Source: Gadus chalcogrammus (Eukaryota; Chordata; Actinopteri; Gadiformes; Gadidae). Taken from it: a stretch of 64,000 nucleotides of DNA. The notes under the pieces are model-generated. The model was not told the DNA's origin. It saw nothing but the letters and a program-made list of their open reading frames with translations, and ran no database searches. The stretch's first letter is position 1. Every line of letters starts with the position of its first letter. Shown here in pieces: positions 1 to 36,213 of this stretch. The DNA lies in assembly GCF_026213295.1 (NCBI RefSeq), contig NC_079420.1:16149689-16213688 (forward strand). The letters are read 5' to 3'. A program made the position numbers and the translations under genes.

Positions 1-52
1 GATCAGGGCTACCATTCCCCCGCAGGGTTTTAACTCCTGTGCCTTCCCCCAG

Positions 53-21209
<21,157 letters not shown>

Positions 21210-21398
21210 CCCCGGCACCCACCACCCTGAACACACTGCAGGTTGTCCGGGGAGCGGGGGGGTCCGCAGGGTCCCGAGGCCGGGGGGCCGAGCTCATCAG
21301 CAGGGACCCCTCGGTGGATGCCTGGACGGACAGTGGTGCTGCCCACAGGGACGGAGCTGAGCCACTGACCTCCTCCGGAAGACCCCCTGACCCGCTGC

Positions 21399-21404
21399 AA
21401 TAAA
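21399..21404 (+). terminator. Candidate poly(A) signal of galnt18
   Basis: AATAAA lies 190 bases after the galnt18 stop codon. A second AATAAA at 21710-21715 is an alternative. Which one is used cannot be decided from sequence. Confidence 0.45.
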
Positions 21405-21950
21405 ACAAAGCAGATGTATCCTTATTATTTTGAAGGTTACCCTCAGCCTCGTGGTGGGACCAGCGGCAGGGAGATGTGGACCGTCTGTTAACGGGGCTCA
21501 CCGTGACGACGGACAGGGAGCTCATGGAGGAGAACAGAGGCTGCTTACAACACGAGTGAATGGAGGAGGTGAGGCGTCGTGGTGGATGTCCATGTTAAGC
21601 TACCGTAACCTCCCTGGTCGTGTGTGTTTCCAGCTGACAGTGGAGCACTCACTAAGTTAGGCTTCCATAGGATGCCCATGAACCCGAAAACCCAACTAAA
21701 ACTCTGCAAAATAAACTCATGCTACACTTGCAGAGGGAGAGGAAAGTAAATTAAACCAGATGTCTTTAATCATTGACTGCCTCTGTCGCTAGTGGTTACG
21801 GTGATGCAAGTGCATTGCAAGGCCCGCCTCGACCAAATTAAAAATACGTTCCTCTAATTTGATTTAAAAGAAAAAAAAGGCAATTTCTTTAATCTATCAG
21901 AGACTTTAACCCTAAAAAGACAGTTTGAACTCGTCTTTCAGAATTAAGGC

Positions 21951-21979
21951 GTGTGGGTGCGTGTGGGTGCGTGTGCGTG

Positions 21980-22033
<54 letters not shown>

Positions 22034-22048
22034 TGTGTATGTGTGTGC
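21951..22048. repeat. Imperfect (GTGC)/(GT)n tract
   Basis: GTGTGGGTGC-type units pass into a plain GT run with a few interruptions. Confidence 0.9.
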
Positions 22049-23663
22049 AATTGTATTCTGATATACAGTGTTTTTTTATTTGTGGAGATTGGGATTCTTG
22101 ATAAAGAATCTTTATTTAACTAGTTACCAGGTTCACTTGGTACACACTTTGAATCCTCTGTCTCAAGGTGAGTGTGGAACCCACCAGGCAAACCTCATAT
22201 TTAATGCTGTGCTTGCCCTGCGGGGCCAGCTATTCATCTTTGGCAATCTTTCTTGCATAAAAAGCCCACTTATAAACACCATTAGTATCGTTTGCGTCTC
22301 GCAATTATTACAAAACCCCCAGAATGAATATCAATAATTCAACACAAGACAAAAATAAAAGCATTTTCCTAATGAGGGTTTTCATTGTGTGTATTGTGTG
22401 TGTCATTGTTATTTTCTTTTGATCTACCTTCTGCTACCGTGTAGCATCTATTACCTATGACGACTTATTGTTGTATTTATGTTTATTATCTTTGTTTCAT
22501 CTTATTTTGAGCTATTTGTCAGGTATGTTAAACCTGAATAATCTGGCTACTATCTCAATTCCTGGGGAGCTCTTGTACAAAGTCCTGAACATAACTTTAA
22601 GATATTTTGCTATTGTATTTAAAAAAGATCTTACTTAAAGATACCTGTGTTATCTATAAAAAATAATATATACCAATAAACAATTACTGTGTTACAAACT
22701 ACTGATGTCAATCTGGTGTTTTCCATCTGTCTGGGTGGTTGTCATTCTAGAACACTGGAAGTGACTCTGACACCATGTACCATGTTGTTCTGTGCCCCCT
22801 TCGCAGTAAACAAAATGACACCAGGTGATAGGGTGTCAACAAGATTACTGATTTGTGTGTAAATGTGTGTGGACCTGCCATGCAGTGACAACAAACCCTT
22901 AAGTTCCCAGAGCCTTTTTTTTTGTTGATCTTAGCTTGTCACACAGAAAGCAACCACACATAATTTCAAGTTTATATATTAAACATTGTTTTATGTTTTC
23001 CTGTAAAGCATATTTGGTGCTAAGAAAAGTACTTGTTTGCTATAGTGCTATAGATTTCAAAAGCATTTTTATTTTTGTTATGATGGTGATTGCTAGCAAC
23101 TTGTACAGATGTGATGAAAATATCAGTCAAGGGTAAACTAATTACAGTGATTCATTGTTTCAAGTGTATACGAAACATGAATGTGCATAGATATTTGCAG
23201 AGTCTTGCCTTTGCAGAGTAATGTGACTGCCTCTACAATAAATACCTTGAATGATGGACAGTGTTAAAGTGCTGAAACCTCTTAAGCATTCCTTGTCATT
23301 GTTGAACTTAAAGTGCTTGGCTCAAACAAACATAAATAAGATGATTACTCTGTGAACATAGCTAGCAATGGTAATAGTAATATCACCAAACACACTCAAA
23401 GCTAAGCTAAAATTATTTATTTTTTTAAAACACAGTTTCAGAGCATATTTAGAATGCCTTCATTGGTGCTAGGGTTATGACGTCTGCTACAAATAAGTAA
23501 TTTAAAAAAACAACTTTTTTTTTTAAAACTCATTATTTAGTAAGCATCTATTGTCTTATGTATTGGATTACATTGGATGGTTACACTCTCTCATACACTC
23601 ATATACCTTAAAGCAGACACAGGAATGTTCTACACATCTCTGTGATTCTACCTCCCTTATTTA

Positions 23664-23669
<6 letters not shown>

Positions 23670-23747
<78 letters not shown>
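23670..23747. repeat. (CT)n microsatellite
   Basis: A pure CT tract of about 78 bp (GA on the minus strand), intergenic. Confidence 0.97.
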
Positions 23748-23750
<3 letters not shown>

Positions 23751-25558
23751 CTCTGTGCAGCATCTGTAGTGAGACAAATCTCATGTCAGATGTCTGGCAC
23801 AATGCAGCTCAAGTGCCCGTGAGTATAAACTAATAATGACTACCCTGGAGACATCCTATGCTACACACTCATTAGCACACTGAAAGGTTGGCTGCATCTC
23901 TTTTTTTTTTTCTTCTCCCCACTCAGGATCTGTCTCCGTGTGTCCCCCACTCTCCCCTCTAATGCACGTTCTGAGCTATCTTTAGCTATCTATAATATGG
24001 ATCACTTTACACTGTACCCTTCCAACTATGTAAACATGACAACTATTGGTTCTCGTAATAAGCAACTCAGAGTTCTCATGCAATCCTCATTAACCAGGCA
24101 ATGCCGGGAGGGGATGATGTCCTATACAATGCTTGGCCTACATGCACGTGCACACTTGTAAACTCAAGGGCACAGGAACCAGCATGAAGTGTAGTCACAA
24201 GGCTGTGTTGGCAAGTTCCCCTCGTGTATGGATGAGATATAATGATGCGCTGGTGATCCCTGGCCTCGGCTTATTCACACTCTCCCTCCTAGTGAGGAAC
24301 TGTCAAGATTTAATTGGATGATTACACTGTGTTAACACCGTTGCCAGGTGACTGGGGGAGAGACAATTAGAGCTTGCTGTTCTATTAGAAGTGGGGCCAA
24401 GCCATTGGCCATGGTCATTAATAAAGCTTTTCTGTCTGTTTTGATTCTGAGCATTTCTTGGGATGGGTGGATAATTAAAAATGAATAATAGTATGAAGTT
24501 GGGGCATAAGAAAGGACAATGGCAGAAACAGAGTTTGTGGACGGTTAAGGAGAAGGAGGTTTGTGGTGAGCTGATAAATTCAATCGGAAAGGGAAACATT
24601 TCAGTCAGAGGAAGATAAGGGGTTCAGAACTAAAATGAGAGAGCAAGAGCTGGAGAGGGGGCGAAGGGGATTAAAGGTGCAAAGCGAGAGCGGGAGGAAA
24701 GGCAGCCCTTGGGGATCTGATTATCAGAAGGAGTAAATGCTGGCTCAGTAGTCTTTTTTATCAAGGGATTAAGAGCTCGCTGGCAGGAAAGGCAAAATCT
24801 CCTGGTTCTAATTGGATAAAACCTGACCTGAGCTAGAGCATTATGATCTGCTCTGCCTACAGTGACATTGTATCCACACACACAGTCTAATTTATTAATT
24901 TCTTCCCAAAATAAAATTCTAGTCACAATGTGTAACATCACACTTCAATTAGCACGTTGCTTAAAGTAACCTGGACACATCTGTAGTTAATGCTGATTGA
25001 TAGGGATTTCAATCATTTGATCGATAAATTCACATTCTAGCATACAAACGATCCTATTACTCAAATATAAATGACTGGCCAGCCCCCCTTTTCTTTTTTC
25101 ACAAGACACTCCCAAAACCCCTCCTAATAAGACCACCGAGCCAGCTTAGCTACGCTATAGGAAACATTAGCCAACCAATTGAAGTGGACAGAAGACTGTT
25201 ATTAAAAATATATATATTCTGAAAGTCTCCCGCTTGCTAACCAACTGGAACTGGAACTAACTGGAAGTTGTTCAATCTTATACATTGGGACTTTAAATAA
25301 AAAGCGATTGAATCTAATTTGTACTTCACGCCCTGCACTTGTGTTTTCCCGCATCTGTGATTGTCCTCCCTCACCTTCATTGTTTTCACCTGTCCCTCAT
25401 TAATATTCCCCTCCTTGTGTATTTAGTCAGTGCGTTCCTCCCTCTGTGCCAGTCAGTCTTTGTTCTTTGGATCAAGCGCCCCAGCAGTTCTCTAGAGATT
25501 ATTATGGTTCCTGGTATTTTGAATCCCGCCCCCCCACCCTTTTACCTATTAGTAAGAC

Positions 25559-26134
25559 CAGGGGTGTCATAGTGTGTGTGTGTGTGTGGGGGGGGGGGCG
25601 CTACAATGGGGGGAGGACCCTCGAAAAGCCTGGGATGACATTGACACTTTTAATAAATTTAATAAAAGGTTTTGAACTTTGTTTCTAAAAAATGAACAGT
25701 GGAGGTTCACTGTCACCCAATACAGAGGGTGCAAATTAATTGAACTACTGCACAAGGATTCCCGAAAACAGTAATGCAACTAAACTTGAGATGAGTGACT
25801 GCTAATGCAATATCATAGATCAATCAGCATCATAGCTACAATGTCATATGCCATATCCATCAAATAAACAAAAACCTAGCATAAATAAAATACCTAGCCA
25901 AGCTTAACATAATGAAACACATGGCCCTTAGTTTCAGAAGCAGCCCAGCCACAGAGAGTGGAACAGTGGCAGGTCCCTCTTCATCTCCAGGGTTACTGAG
26001 GATGTGAGGAAAGATGTATGTGCTCTTGTTTGCCCAATTATTTGAGATATTTTTTTGCAAACATGGATCAAGAGTGGGAGGGGTCCCACAGAGACTGTTT
26101 TTGTTTCGGGCCCAGATTTTTTGCTGCACCCCTG
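25559..26134. mobile_element. Possible hAT-type non-autonomous element
   Basis: The block starts CAGGGGTG and ends CACCCCTG, an 8-bp terminal inverted pair of the hAT type. It contains no coding potential. The adjoining 8-bp flanks match at only about half their positions, so the target duplication is decayed or absent. The left end contains a TG/G homopolymer tract (25572-25598). Confidence 0.4.
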
Positions 26135-26769
26135 GTTAAACCCATTCTTATTATCCAGACGTTTTTCCTCTGAGTCTCGCTTTTTTAATCCTTTTTGTCG
26201 TTTAAACGTGATGTGAGAGGATATTGAATGTAAGTGTTTTTATACATGAAAACCTCATGCATCCAACCCAAAGTCAAAAAAACAAGTAGGCCCACATATT
26301 ATATTATCCTGGCCAACCAGACAGCAGAATTCCATTGAAGAAAAGGATCATAACAACAACGGCACGCATACCTACCAAGATATCTTGAAGAAATAAATAT
26401 GTATATAGACACACAGGGGATAACTATAACACAATTAAAAGCAAATATTTATCACAAAAGAGCGGGACGTTGACCGAATGGGGCTTCTATGGGCCCTGCA
26501 CGGCTGTCGGTGTCCGTACAGGAGAATAACCTTGGTTCTGTCCGTACAGGTGACTGATTGGGGAAGGTCTGGAGAGCTGCGGGAGTGTGGCTTTGGGAAT
26601 AGCGGTTTTAAAATGCACCGTAGCATGTGGTTGATAAAGAGGCTCGGAGAGCAGAGCCACTCCAGGTGAAAAGTCAAAGCACAGATCTTTCTGACCCTCC
26701 TCCAACACAGGGGGACAGAAACATATCAGTGGTATACTTACAAGACGTAGATGGAGTGGAAGACCCGCT

Positions 26770-26890
<121 letters not shown>

Positions 26891-27593
26891 TCCTGTTTGT
26901 GCCGTAAGGTATAAGAGTGTGGGAGCTCTGAAGTGGAGACTTTTGAAATTACTTCTCTGGAAACTTGAACCCTGAGATCAAATACTGGTGACTAGGACCC
27001 CCAGTGGTTTGATCTCAATACTATACTCCAGTCAGTACTTCATGTCACCATCCTTGATGCACAAAGAATGTTTGTCCACTTTGAACAAACTCATAAACCA
27101 GAGAGTGAGCCAGATCAAACTAATATCCCCTAAGGATAATACTGATCGGTCTGTTTGTATGTCTGCCACCCTTTTTTCTGGGTCACCTTCATGAAGAAAA
27201 TGATACTTCTCTCTTTTACTTATCAACTTATGCACACTTAAAAATGTCTATAGGCCTACCCAGAGTTTATGGATCCCTTTGTGGGGTTGGAAAGAGGACA
27301 ACAACCACTGCTGTAGGTATACAGCATTGGTTAACTTGTATATCACACAGTGGAAGCAGTGACTATATATTAACAGGTTTTTCAGGCCACAGAGAACTGG
27401 GATGTATCAAAGCTAGGAGCATTTCTCTCGTTTCTAAGGTTTCTAAGTATCCAATATCCCCTGCATGATGTGCAAAGAATGCAGTCTGTTCTTCCTGGAA
27501 TAAAGCACTGAAAACGTTTATATTTTATAGATTTAGGAAATCATGTTCAGGACATGTGCAAGCCTTCAATGAAAAATATAAGAAATATGTGAA

Positions 27594-27595
<2 letters not shown>

Positions 27596-27687
<92 letters not shown>
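27596..27687. repeat. (GT)n microsatellite
   Basis: A pure GT tract of about 92 bp, about 470 bp upstream of the pyurf start codon. Confidence 0.97.
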
Positions 27688-27688
<1 letters not shown>

Positions 27689-28157
27689 CAGTGTAATGGA
27701 AGGATGCTGTGTATATAACTAGGCGAGCTGTGTGTGGTGCTCAACCAAATATTGAAGAAGTTATAATTAAATTATGCACACATGAATATTCATTAATGTG
27801 TGACACTGCAAGCAGTCGTTATTTATTATCACATTACATTTACATCAACGCGATAGCGGGATTTGTCATGTTCAACTGTATAACGCTGCCCTCATATGGG
27901 CAGATATAGTATTGCCCATATATATAGTATATATAAAACGGACAGTTTCCTAACCCTGTTAATTTTCATGGAATTAAAATGATGAGAAAATAGCAAAAAA
28001 AATAATATTATACCTGGTAATTTAAATTAAATCGGGAAGTGGAAAGACTATTAGTCCTCGATGATGTGTGTTTGAAGAGGGAGATATATTTTTGTTACAC
28101 CAATATCGTGTAGCGCTTCCTGTTTGGTACCCCAGGAGTTATTCGATTGTTTTGGTC

Positions 28158-28753
28158 ATGTTTCAACATGCTTTGCGTAGATTGACGACTGAAACGCGCA
28201 GTATTCAACGATATGTAAGATATGCGCCTTCCTTCCATTCTGTACCATTTGCATTTGTGTCAACCAGAAACTTTACAAATGTGAAGGACGACGGGGAGCA
28301 GCCGTTTGACACTTCGCTCCTCGACTTCCTTGTATGCCCGCTGTCTAAGAAGCCCTTGAGGTGAGTGTCAGCGCTTTAGGAACAATACAATGGAATATCG
28401 TAACATCCTAAATATGATGTATTTAATATAAATGTTTCTGCATCTTCAAAAGCTGTAACGCTACCTAAATACAATATACCTTGTCCTTGTCATGTACAGC
28501 GTCATTTCGATGATTGATTTATGTATATGCAATCTAGCTTAGCTTTGAACGATATTAGAAGCTGAATTTATTGAAACATGTTGCATGTGTTGTGCTTTGT
28601 TACCTTAGGTATGAGGTGACGACCAATGAGCTAATCAACGAGGAGCTTGGCATTGCCTACCCCATCATTGATGGCATTCCCAATATGATACCCCAGGATG
28701 CTCGACTCTTACAGAAGGACACCGACATGCCCGCTGACCCCACTCAGGGATAG
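28158..28753 (+). CDS. pyurf: Protein preY, mitochondrial (PIGY upstream open reading frame)
   Basis: A small TRM112-like mitochondrial protein. In mammals it stabilises SAM-dependent methyltransferases needed for complex I assembly and coenzyme Q synthesis (NDUFAF5, COQ5). Two coding exons, 28158-28360 and 28609-28753, join in phase to give 115 residues, the family length. The start at 28158 is the first in-frame ATG. The first 40 or so residues are basic and Ser/Arg-rich without acidic residues, as expected of a mitochondrial presequence. The conserved core reads LLDFLVCPLSKKPLR, then NELINEELGIAYPIIDGIPN and MIPQ, which is diagnostic of PREY. A 4-codon upstream ORF starts at 28061. The stop lies 203 bases before the pigy start within the same last exon, so both proteins probably come from one bicistronic mRNA, as in mammals. 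Confidence 0.95.
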
Positions 28754-28956
28754 AAACACAGGACCTCACGCACATCACCTATAGTTAATCTTTACTTTAC
28801 AATTGGGATACTTTTATTTTGTTTAAATAACAGTTATACTTATTGCTATATTGTCATTTGTGGATGTATGCTCCTTGAAGACTATACATTTGCCTGTACA
28901 ATTGTGTTAGTACAACCATAGTAGACACTAGACACTTTCAACTTGTATCTGCTAAC

Positions 28957-29169
28957 ATGTTTTCCCTCGCCAACCTGGTGGTGCTGATCCCTATTGTTTC
29001 ACTGTGTGGTTTGTTATTTTCCGCTGCGGTGGATGATAACTTCCCCCAGGGATGTACTAGCAGCAGCAGCCTGTGTTTCTATAGCCTGCTGCTGCCAGTC
29101 ACCATTCCCGTCTTCGTCTTCTTCCACCTCTGGAGCTGGATGGGAATTAAGCTCTTCAGACACAACTAG
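28957..29169 (+). CDS. pigy: Phosphatidylinositol N-acetylglucosaminyltransferase subunit Y
   Basis: A 70-residue ER membrane protein of the GPI-GlcNAc transferase complex, which starts GPI-anchor synthesis; PIGY binds and regulates the catalytic subunit PIGA. The sequence shows two hydrophobic helices, about residues 3-23 and 42-62, separated by a short polar loop (DDNFPQGCTSSSS), and a basic tail GIKLFRHN, matching PIGY in length and layout. It is uninterrupted and lies downstream of the pyurf stop with no sign of its own promoter or splice acceptor. Translation probably needs reinitiation or internal entry on the pyurf mRNA. Confidence 0.93.
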   Translation: MFSLANLVVLIPIVSLCGLLFSAAVDDNFPQGCTSSSSLCFYSLLLPVTIPVFVFFHLWSWMGIKLFRHN

Positions 29170-29250
29170 TGTCTTTGTTTGTTCTCAAATTAATGTGTGT
29201 TGTAAAGAGGATATGGTGGAAACTTGTTTATGGTAACTAAATCTGGTGTA

Positions 29251-29256
29251 AATAAA
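29251..29256 (+). terminator. Poly(A) signal of the pyurf-pigy transcript
   Basis: AATAAA lies 82 bases after the pigy stop codon and is the first such hexamer after it. It would end the bicistronic transcript near 29275, before the convergent minus-strand gene. Confidence 0.6.
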
Positions 29257-29363
29257 AACACACACAAATGTATACTAATGTGGTATATTAGTGTGACAGT
29301 TGATTCACTATGTGATGGCAGTTCAAATAAATTGAAAACCTGTTCACTTTGTGTGTAGTTAAC

Positions 29364-29369
29364 TTTATT
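29364..29369 (-). terminator. Candidate poly(A) signal of the minus-strand lysine-rich gene
   Basis: AATAAA on the minus strand (TTTATT on plus) lies 280 bases after the stop codon at 29651. Only about 110 bases separate it from the pigy signal at 29251, so the two transcripts would end almost tail to tail. Confidence 0.4.
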
Positions 29370-29650
29370 TGTAGTTCAACACAAAATGTGTTAATGTTGC
29401 AAGAATGGGAATCTATTTGAAATAAACAAATTGAGTTTAACAACTTTATAGATTTAAACACATGAGAAAGACTTTAAAATGAACAACTATTGCAATACTG
29501 TGTTCCTCATGTTCATGCTAACAGTTACTGCTGAATAAATATGCAAAAACCTTATGGCTGAAAAAAATGCTCAGCCATGCTACTTTATACTGTTTGCATC
29601 AGTCAAGTTGTAGCTGTTAATATATAAAATCATTCATATGTAACAAAGCT

Positions 29651-31459
29651 TTAGCGCTTCTTTCTGCTTTTCTTCTCCCTGCCTTGTATGAGTTTCATCA
29701 GTGGTGACTCTGGTCTGGGTGAAAGTCCCTCTCCTTTTGACCTGAAGAAAAATGACTCGTTGAGTCTCATCTGGACTGCCTTCACCTGAAGATATGCACA
29801 TAAAATCAGCATTGCATTAACAACAGTGGAGACTGAATCAATTGTCTCTTAAACTTTCCTCTTACACATAGAACATATTTTTAATACCTGGACTAGGTCA
29901 GCTCTGCCACTGCGGATGCTTTCCTCACTGGACACTGTTGTGTCTGAAGACTTTGGCTCTGCCTCCGACTGGGGGCTTGGAGTTGTTTCAACTTTACCTT
30001 GAGCAGTACAAGGGGCCTGACTGGCAAGGGTTTCCTTACTCACTTTTACTTGAGTGGAGCTTGGTGGAGGCACACTGAAGTCCTTATGCTTCCCAGGTCT
30101 AAACGCTGATCGAATAGGGGGTAATGTCTTTGTACCTGTCGCCCCAACTACACTTTTAACCTTGAGAGCTGACGTCTTCACCGAGTCCAACAAGGACTTT
30201 CCAGGGTCTGTTCTCATTTTCGGAGGTAGGCTTAGGTCTAGTGCTATTAAGTCCAATCGGTTGTTATCCAATCTACTTTGTTGATAAAACTTAAGGTAAC
30301 TGCAGAGCTCGGTGGAGAAGAAGTTCTCAGTCTGTGTGGAAGTGTCCGAGGTAGAAACCTTGCAAGTTGGGAGTGGCTCAAGAATGGCTGGTTCGGAAAC
30401 AAGGACTTCTGGCGACTTCATCACTTCATTAGACAAGCTCAATGGTTTCGGGTTCACTATATATGACATCCTTTTGGGTGTAAGGGGTGCCGGCTGTATT
30501 GTTTTAGCATCCTGTTTGGGTTGTGAATGTAATGCAATACACCTGCTTGATATTGGTTTGAGACTCATGTCCTCCTCTAGTAACATCATCTCCAATTTCT
30601 GGAAACTTGTTGAGGCTTTCTCTGTACGCTCGGAGGGTTCTTCAAGTGCCAGCCTGTGGTGTCCCTGTTGTTTTTTGGGTACTTTAGCTCTAACCTTCTC
30701 TCGCATCTCTCCATATTGATGGACATGACGCATTCTACCAATACCTTCTTCTGTGATTTCCTCACTGGACTGGTCGAGGGATGGTGCTCTGAACCTCTTC
30801 TGGGTTATGAAAAGATCCTGGCTGTTTATATCATCACTTGTGCACTGAGAATCATCGTTGTTTTGTGGCTCAGTCTTAAAATGTTTATTTAATGCACCTT
30901 CCACCAAAATGTCAGAACCCATGGACCCTTCACTCTGCATGGAGGAGCTGACGTTAACTTCAGGCGATTGAGTGGATGGAGCTACAACCTTGGGATATTT
31001 GGCAACAAAGGAACCATACCCCAATTCAAATGCTACTTTCTTCTTCTTTTTGGTGACCTTCCGATGTCTAAGGATACTGGGAGACCCGTCTTGAGATGGT
31101 AGATCACAGCAATGTGGACGGGAGCTTTCCAATTTCTTCACCAATGTTTCATCCGTTTTAGGCAACGGCTGACTTTCTTGTAATGCACTGTTGGCTTGTG
31201 TTGAAATGAAATCTACTTCAACTGCTAATTTCATTGCCCTATCCTTTTTCCTTTTCTTCTTTTTGTCCTTCATTCCTTTCATTGCTTCTCTTAATTTTTT
31301 CTTTTCCTTTTTCTTTTGGATACCTTCTTTTTTCATGGCTACGCCACTTTTGTCCTTCCGCTTGTGGTCCTTCTTTGGTTTCTTAACTTTTTTGCCAGTA
31401 CTGGGTAAAGTGTAGTTTTGCCCGGGCACCTCGAAATCGCGGACTTCAAGATCAGTCAT
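29651..31459 (-). CDS. Unrecognised lysine-rich, probably nuclear protein (two coding exons)
   Basis: I do not recognise this gene. The main exon runs 31459 to 29888 on the minus strand (524 codons) and ends CAG|GTATTA. An acceptor TTCAG at 29786 opens a second coding exon 29785-29651 in phase, adding 44 residues and ending KKSRKKR, for 568 residues. Without this splice the frame would run on 13 codons to a stop at 29849. Residues 23-77 are extremely lysine-rich, a second basic run at about 133-141 is followed by VAFELGYGSFVAKYPK, and a STQTENFF..ELCSYLKFYQQSRLD segment lies around 370-400. The rest is Ser/Pro/Glu-rich and looks disordered. Basic clusters suggest a nuclear or nucleolar protein, an inference from composition only. 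An acceptor-like GATACAG just before the ATG suggests a 5' untranslated intron. It converges on pigy. Confidence 0.75.

Positions 31460-34258
<2,799 letters not shown>

Positions 34259-34338
<80 letters not shown>
34259..34338. repeat. (CA)n microsatellite, right half
   Basis: About 80 bp of pure CA directly abutting the right end of the hAT-like element, the apparent continuation of the tract at 32427-32494. Confidence 0.95.
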
Positions 34339-34342
<4 letters not shown>

Positions 34343-34578
34343 CACTCTTAGCTAATTCTTCTCATTCTCATCATTTTGCCCTACATTGACAAAATAACTC
34401 AAAATGGTAATTGCCCGTCTACATATGAGGTGAATGACCATGTCTGGGAAACCAGTTCTAAGTCCACAACAGCAAGAGGAACGGACTGCTTGTAAGTGAG
34501 ACCTGGATGAGCTCACTGACTGTTAAAATACTGCTATACATGACCCACGTGACATAAATCCTCCCATAGTGGTTCCTG

Positions 34579-36213
34579 TTAAAGGTCCCATGACATGAAA
34601 ATCTCACTTTGGGAGGTTTTCTAACATAAATATGAGTTCCCCTAGCCTGCCTATGGTCCCCCAGTGGCTAAAACTTGCGTTTGGTGTAAAACTAGCACTA
34701 GCTGTTCTGCTCGCCTTTGAAAAAACGGAGGCTCAAGCGCGCGGTTTGGAATGTCTGTGCTCATGACGTCATCAGGAATCTCAGCTCCTCCCCTTACTCT
34801 GCCTGGCCCGCCCAGAGACGTTGGCCCGCCAATGAGACTCGACCGTGCGAGCGCCACATGTGTGTGTGTGAATACACACACTGTAACGCAAGTGTTTCTT
34901 GTCGGTTCTTTGACGTGTCTTGTATTTCCACAACGAGACTGTCGTGGGGGTTATCTGAGCCATGGTTGAGAAGGAATTGGGGGAAAGGAACTTTGGTTTG
35001 ACTCGCTGAAGTACATGAACTGCAACATGCCGCCGGTTGCCGCGAGGCACCATCGCCCGGCAGCGGACAGCCGGCAGCAGGCAGCGCGCGGTTCAGTCGA
35101 CTTCAGGTTGATGTGAAAGTGGAAGAACCAGAGACGTCGCAGAACCCGACAAAGTCGTTTGTGATTCATAATATCGTCTGGAGGCGCACACAATATGTTA
35201 TACGATATAGATATCTATGTATTATATGAAATATAATACATAGATAGAAATACCAGATACGAGAGTCCGACGTGTTATGCGCCATCACACCAACAGCAGA
35301 ACGGTTATCCAAATAACAAGGAAGTGTACAACACTTGCGTCACAGTCCTGGAGCTCTATATCTAAATAATATCATATAATACATAGATATCTATATCATA
35401 TAACATATTGTGTGCGCCTCCAGACGATATTATGAATCACAAACGACTTTGTCGGGTTCTGCGACGTCTCTGGTTCTTCCACTTTCACATCAACCTGAAG
35501 TCGACTGAACCGCGCGCCGCCTGCTGCCGGCTGCCCGCTGCCGGCTGCCCGCTGCCGGGCGATGGTGCCTCGCGGCAACCGGCGGCACGTCGCAGTTCAT
35601 GTACTTCAGCGAGTCAAACCAAAGTTCCTTTCCCCCAATTCCTTCTCAACCATGGCTCAGATAACCCCCATGACAGTCTCGTTGTGGAAATACAAGACAC
35701 GTCAAAGAACCGACAAGAAACACTTGCGTTACAGTGTGTGTATTCACATTGATGTGGACGTTGAAGAACCAGGAACGTCGGAGAACCCAACGCGTTCGTT
35801 TGAGATTCATAATATCGGCTCACACAGCTTTTGGCCGTGATAATATATATTATATGATATAGATATCTGTGTAGGCTATATGATAATATTTAGATATAGA
35901 GCTCCAGGACTCCCGTGTGTTCTAGAATATTTACAGAACACGGCTAAAGGCTGTGTGCGCCTCGCCATTGCGATACATCCACTGTAAACAGAGCGTTGAT
36001 GGCTGCAAGCTGCTCAGGGCCACACCCCCACCCTCCTCCTTGACACGCCCACCGAAACAGCGCATTTGGGGGAAGCTCAATGTGCGACTGGCTCGGAGTG
36101 GCTGTAACTCTGCACCACGGCTGAATTTAGGGAACGTCTTTGAATACTGTGTTAGTTGCCCACTAATACCTATATTAAAGAATACATAAAATAGCATGTC
36201 ATGGGACCTTTAA
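34579..36213. mobile_element. 1.63-kb palindromic DNA element with TTAA target duplications
   Basis: The element begins AGGTCCCATGACATG (34583) and ends with its exact reverse complement (to 36209), flanked on both sides by TTAA (34579-34582 and 36210-36213). TTAA duplications are typical of the piggyBac and Kolobok/T2 superfamilies; an AGG start favours Kolobok/T2. Inside, two long inverted arms (about 34868-35230 and 35370-35745) flank a loop of about 140 bp. A third copy of one module lies at 35748-35835 in the same orientation as 35110-35195. The right arm carries an expanded CTGCCGGCTGCCCG-type tandem unit near 35523-35560. No transposase is encoded, so it is non-autonomous. Open frames seen here are mirror images in the two arms, not genes. 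Confidence 0.8.

Noticed and set aside
29849..29887. Single-exon end of the lysine-rich protein (ending CKRKV)
   Set aside because: A consensus donor at 29887 and an in-phase acceptor with a basic 44-residue last exon make the spliced form more likely, though an unspliced isoform is possible.
34781..35840. Near-identical proteins on opposite strands (starting MVPRGNRRHVAVHV) at 34781-35053 and 35562-35840
   Set aside because: Mirror images from the inverted arms of the TTAA element, not genes.
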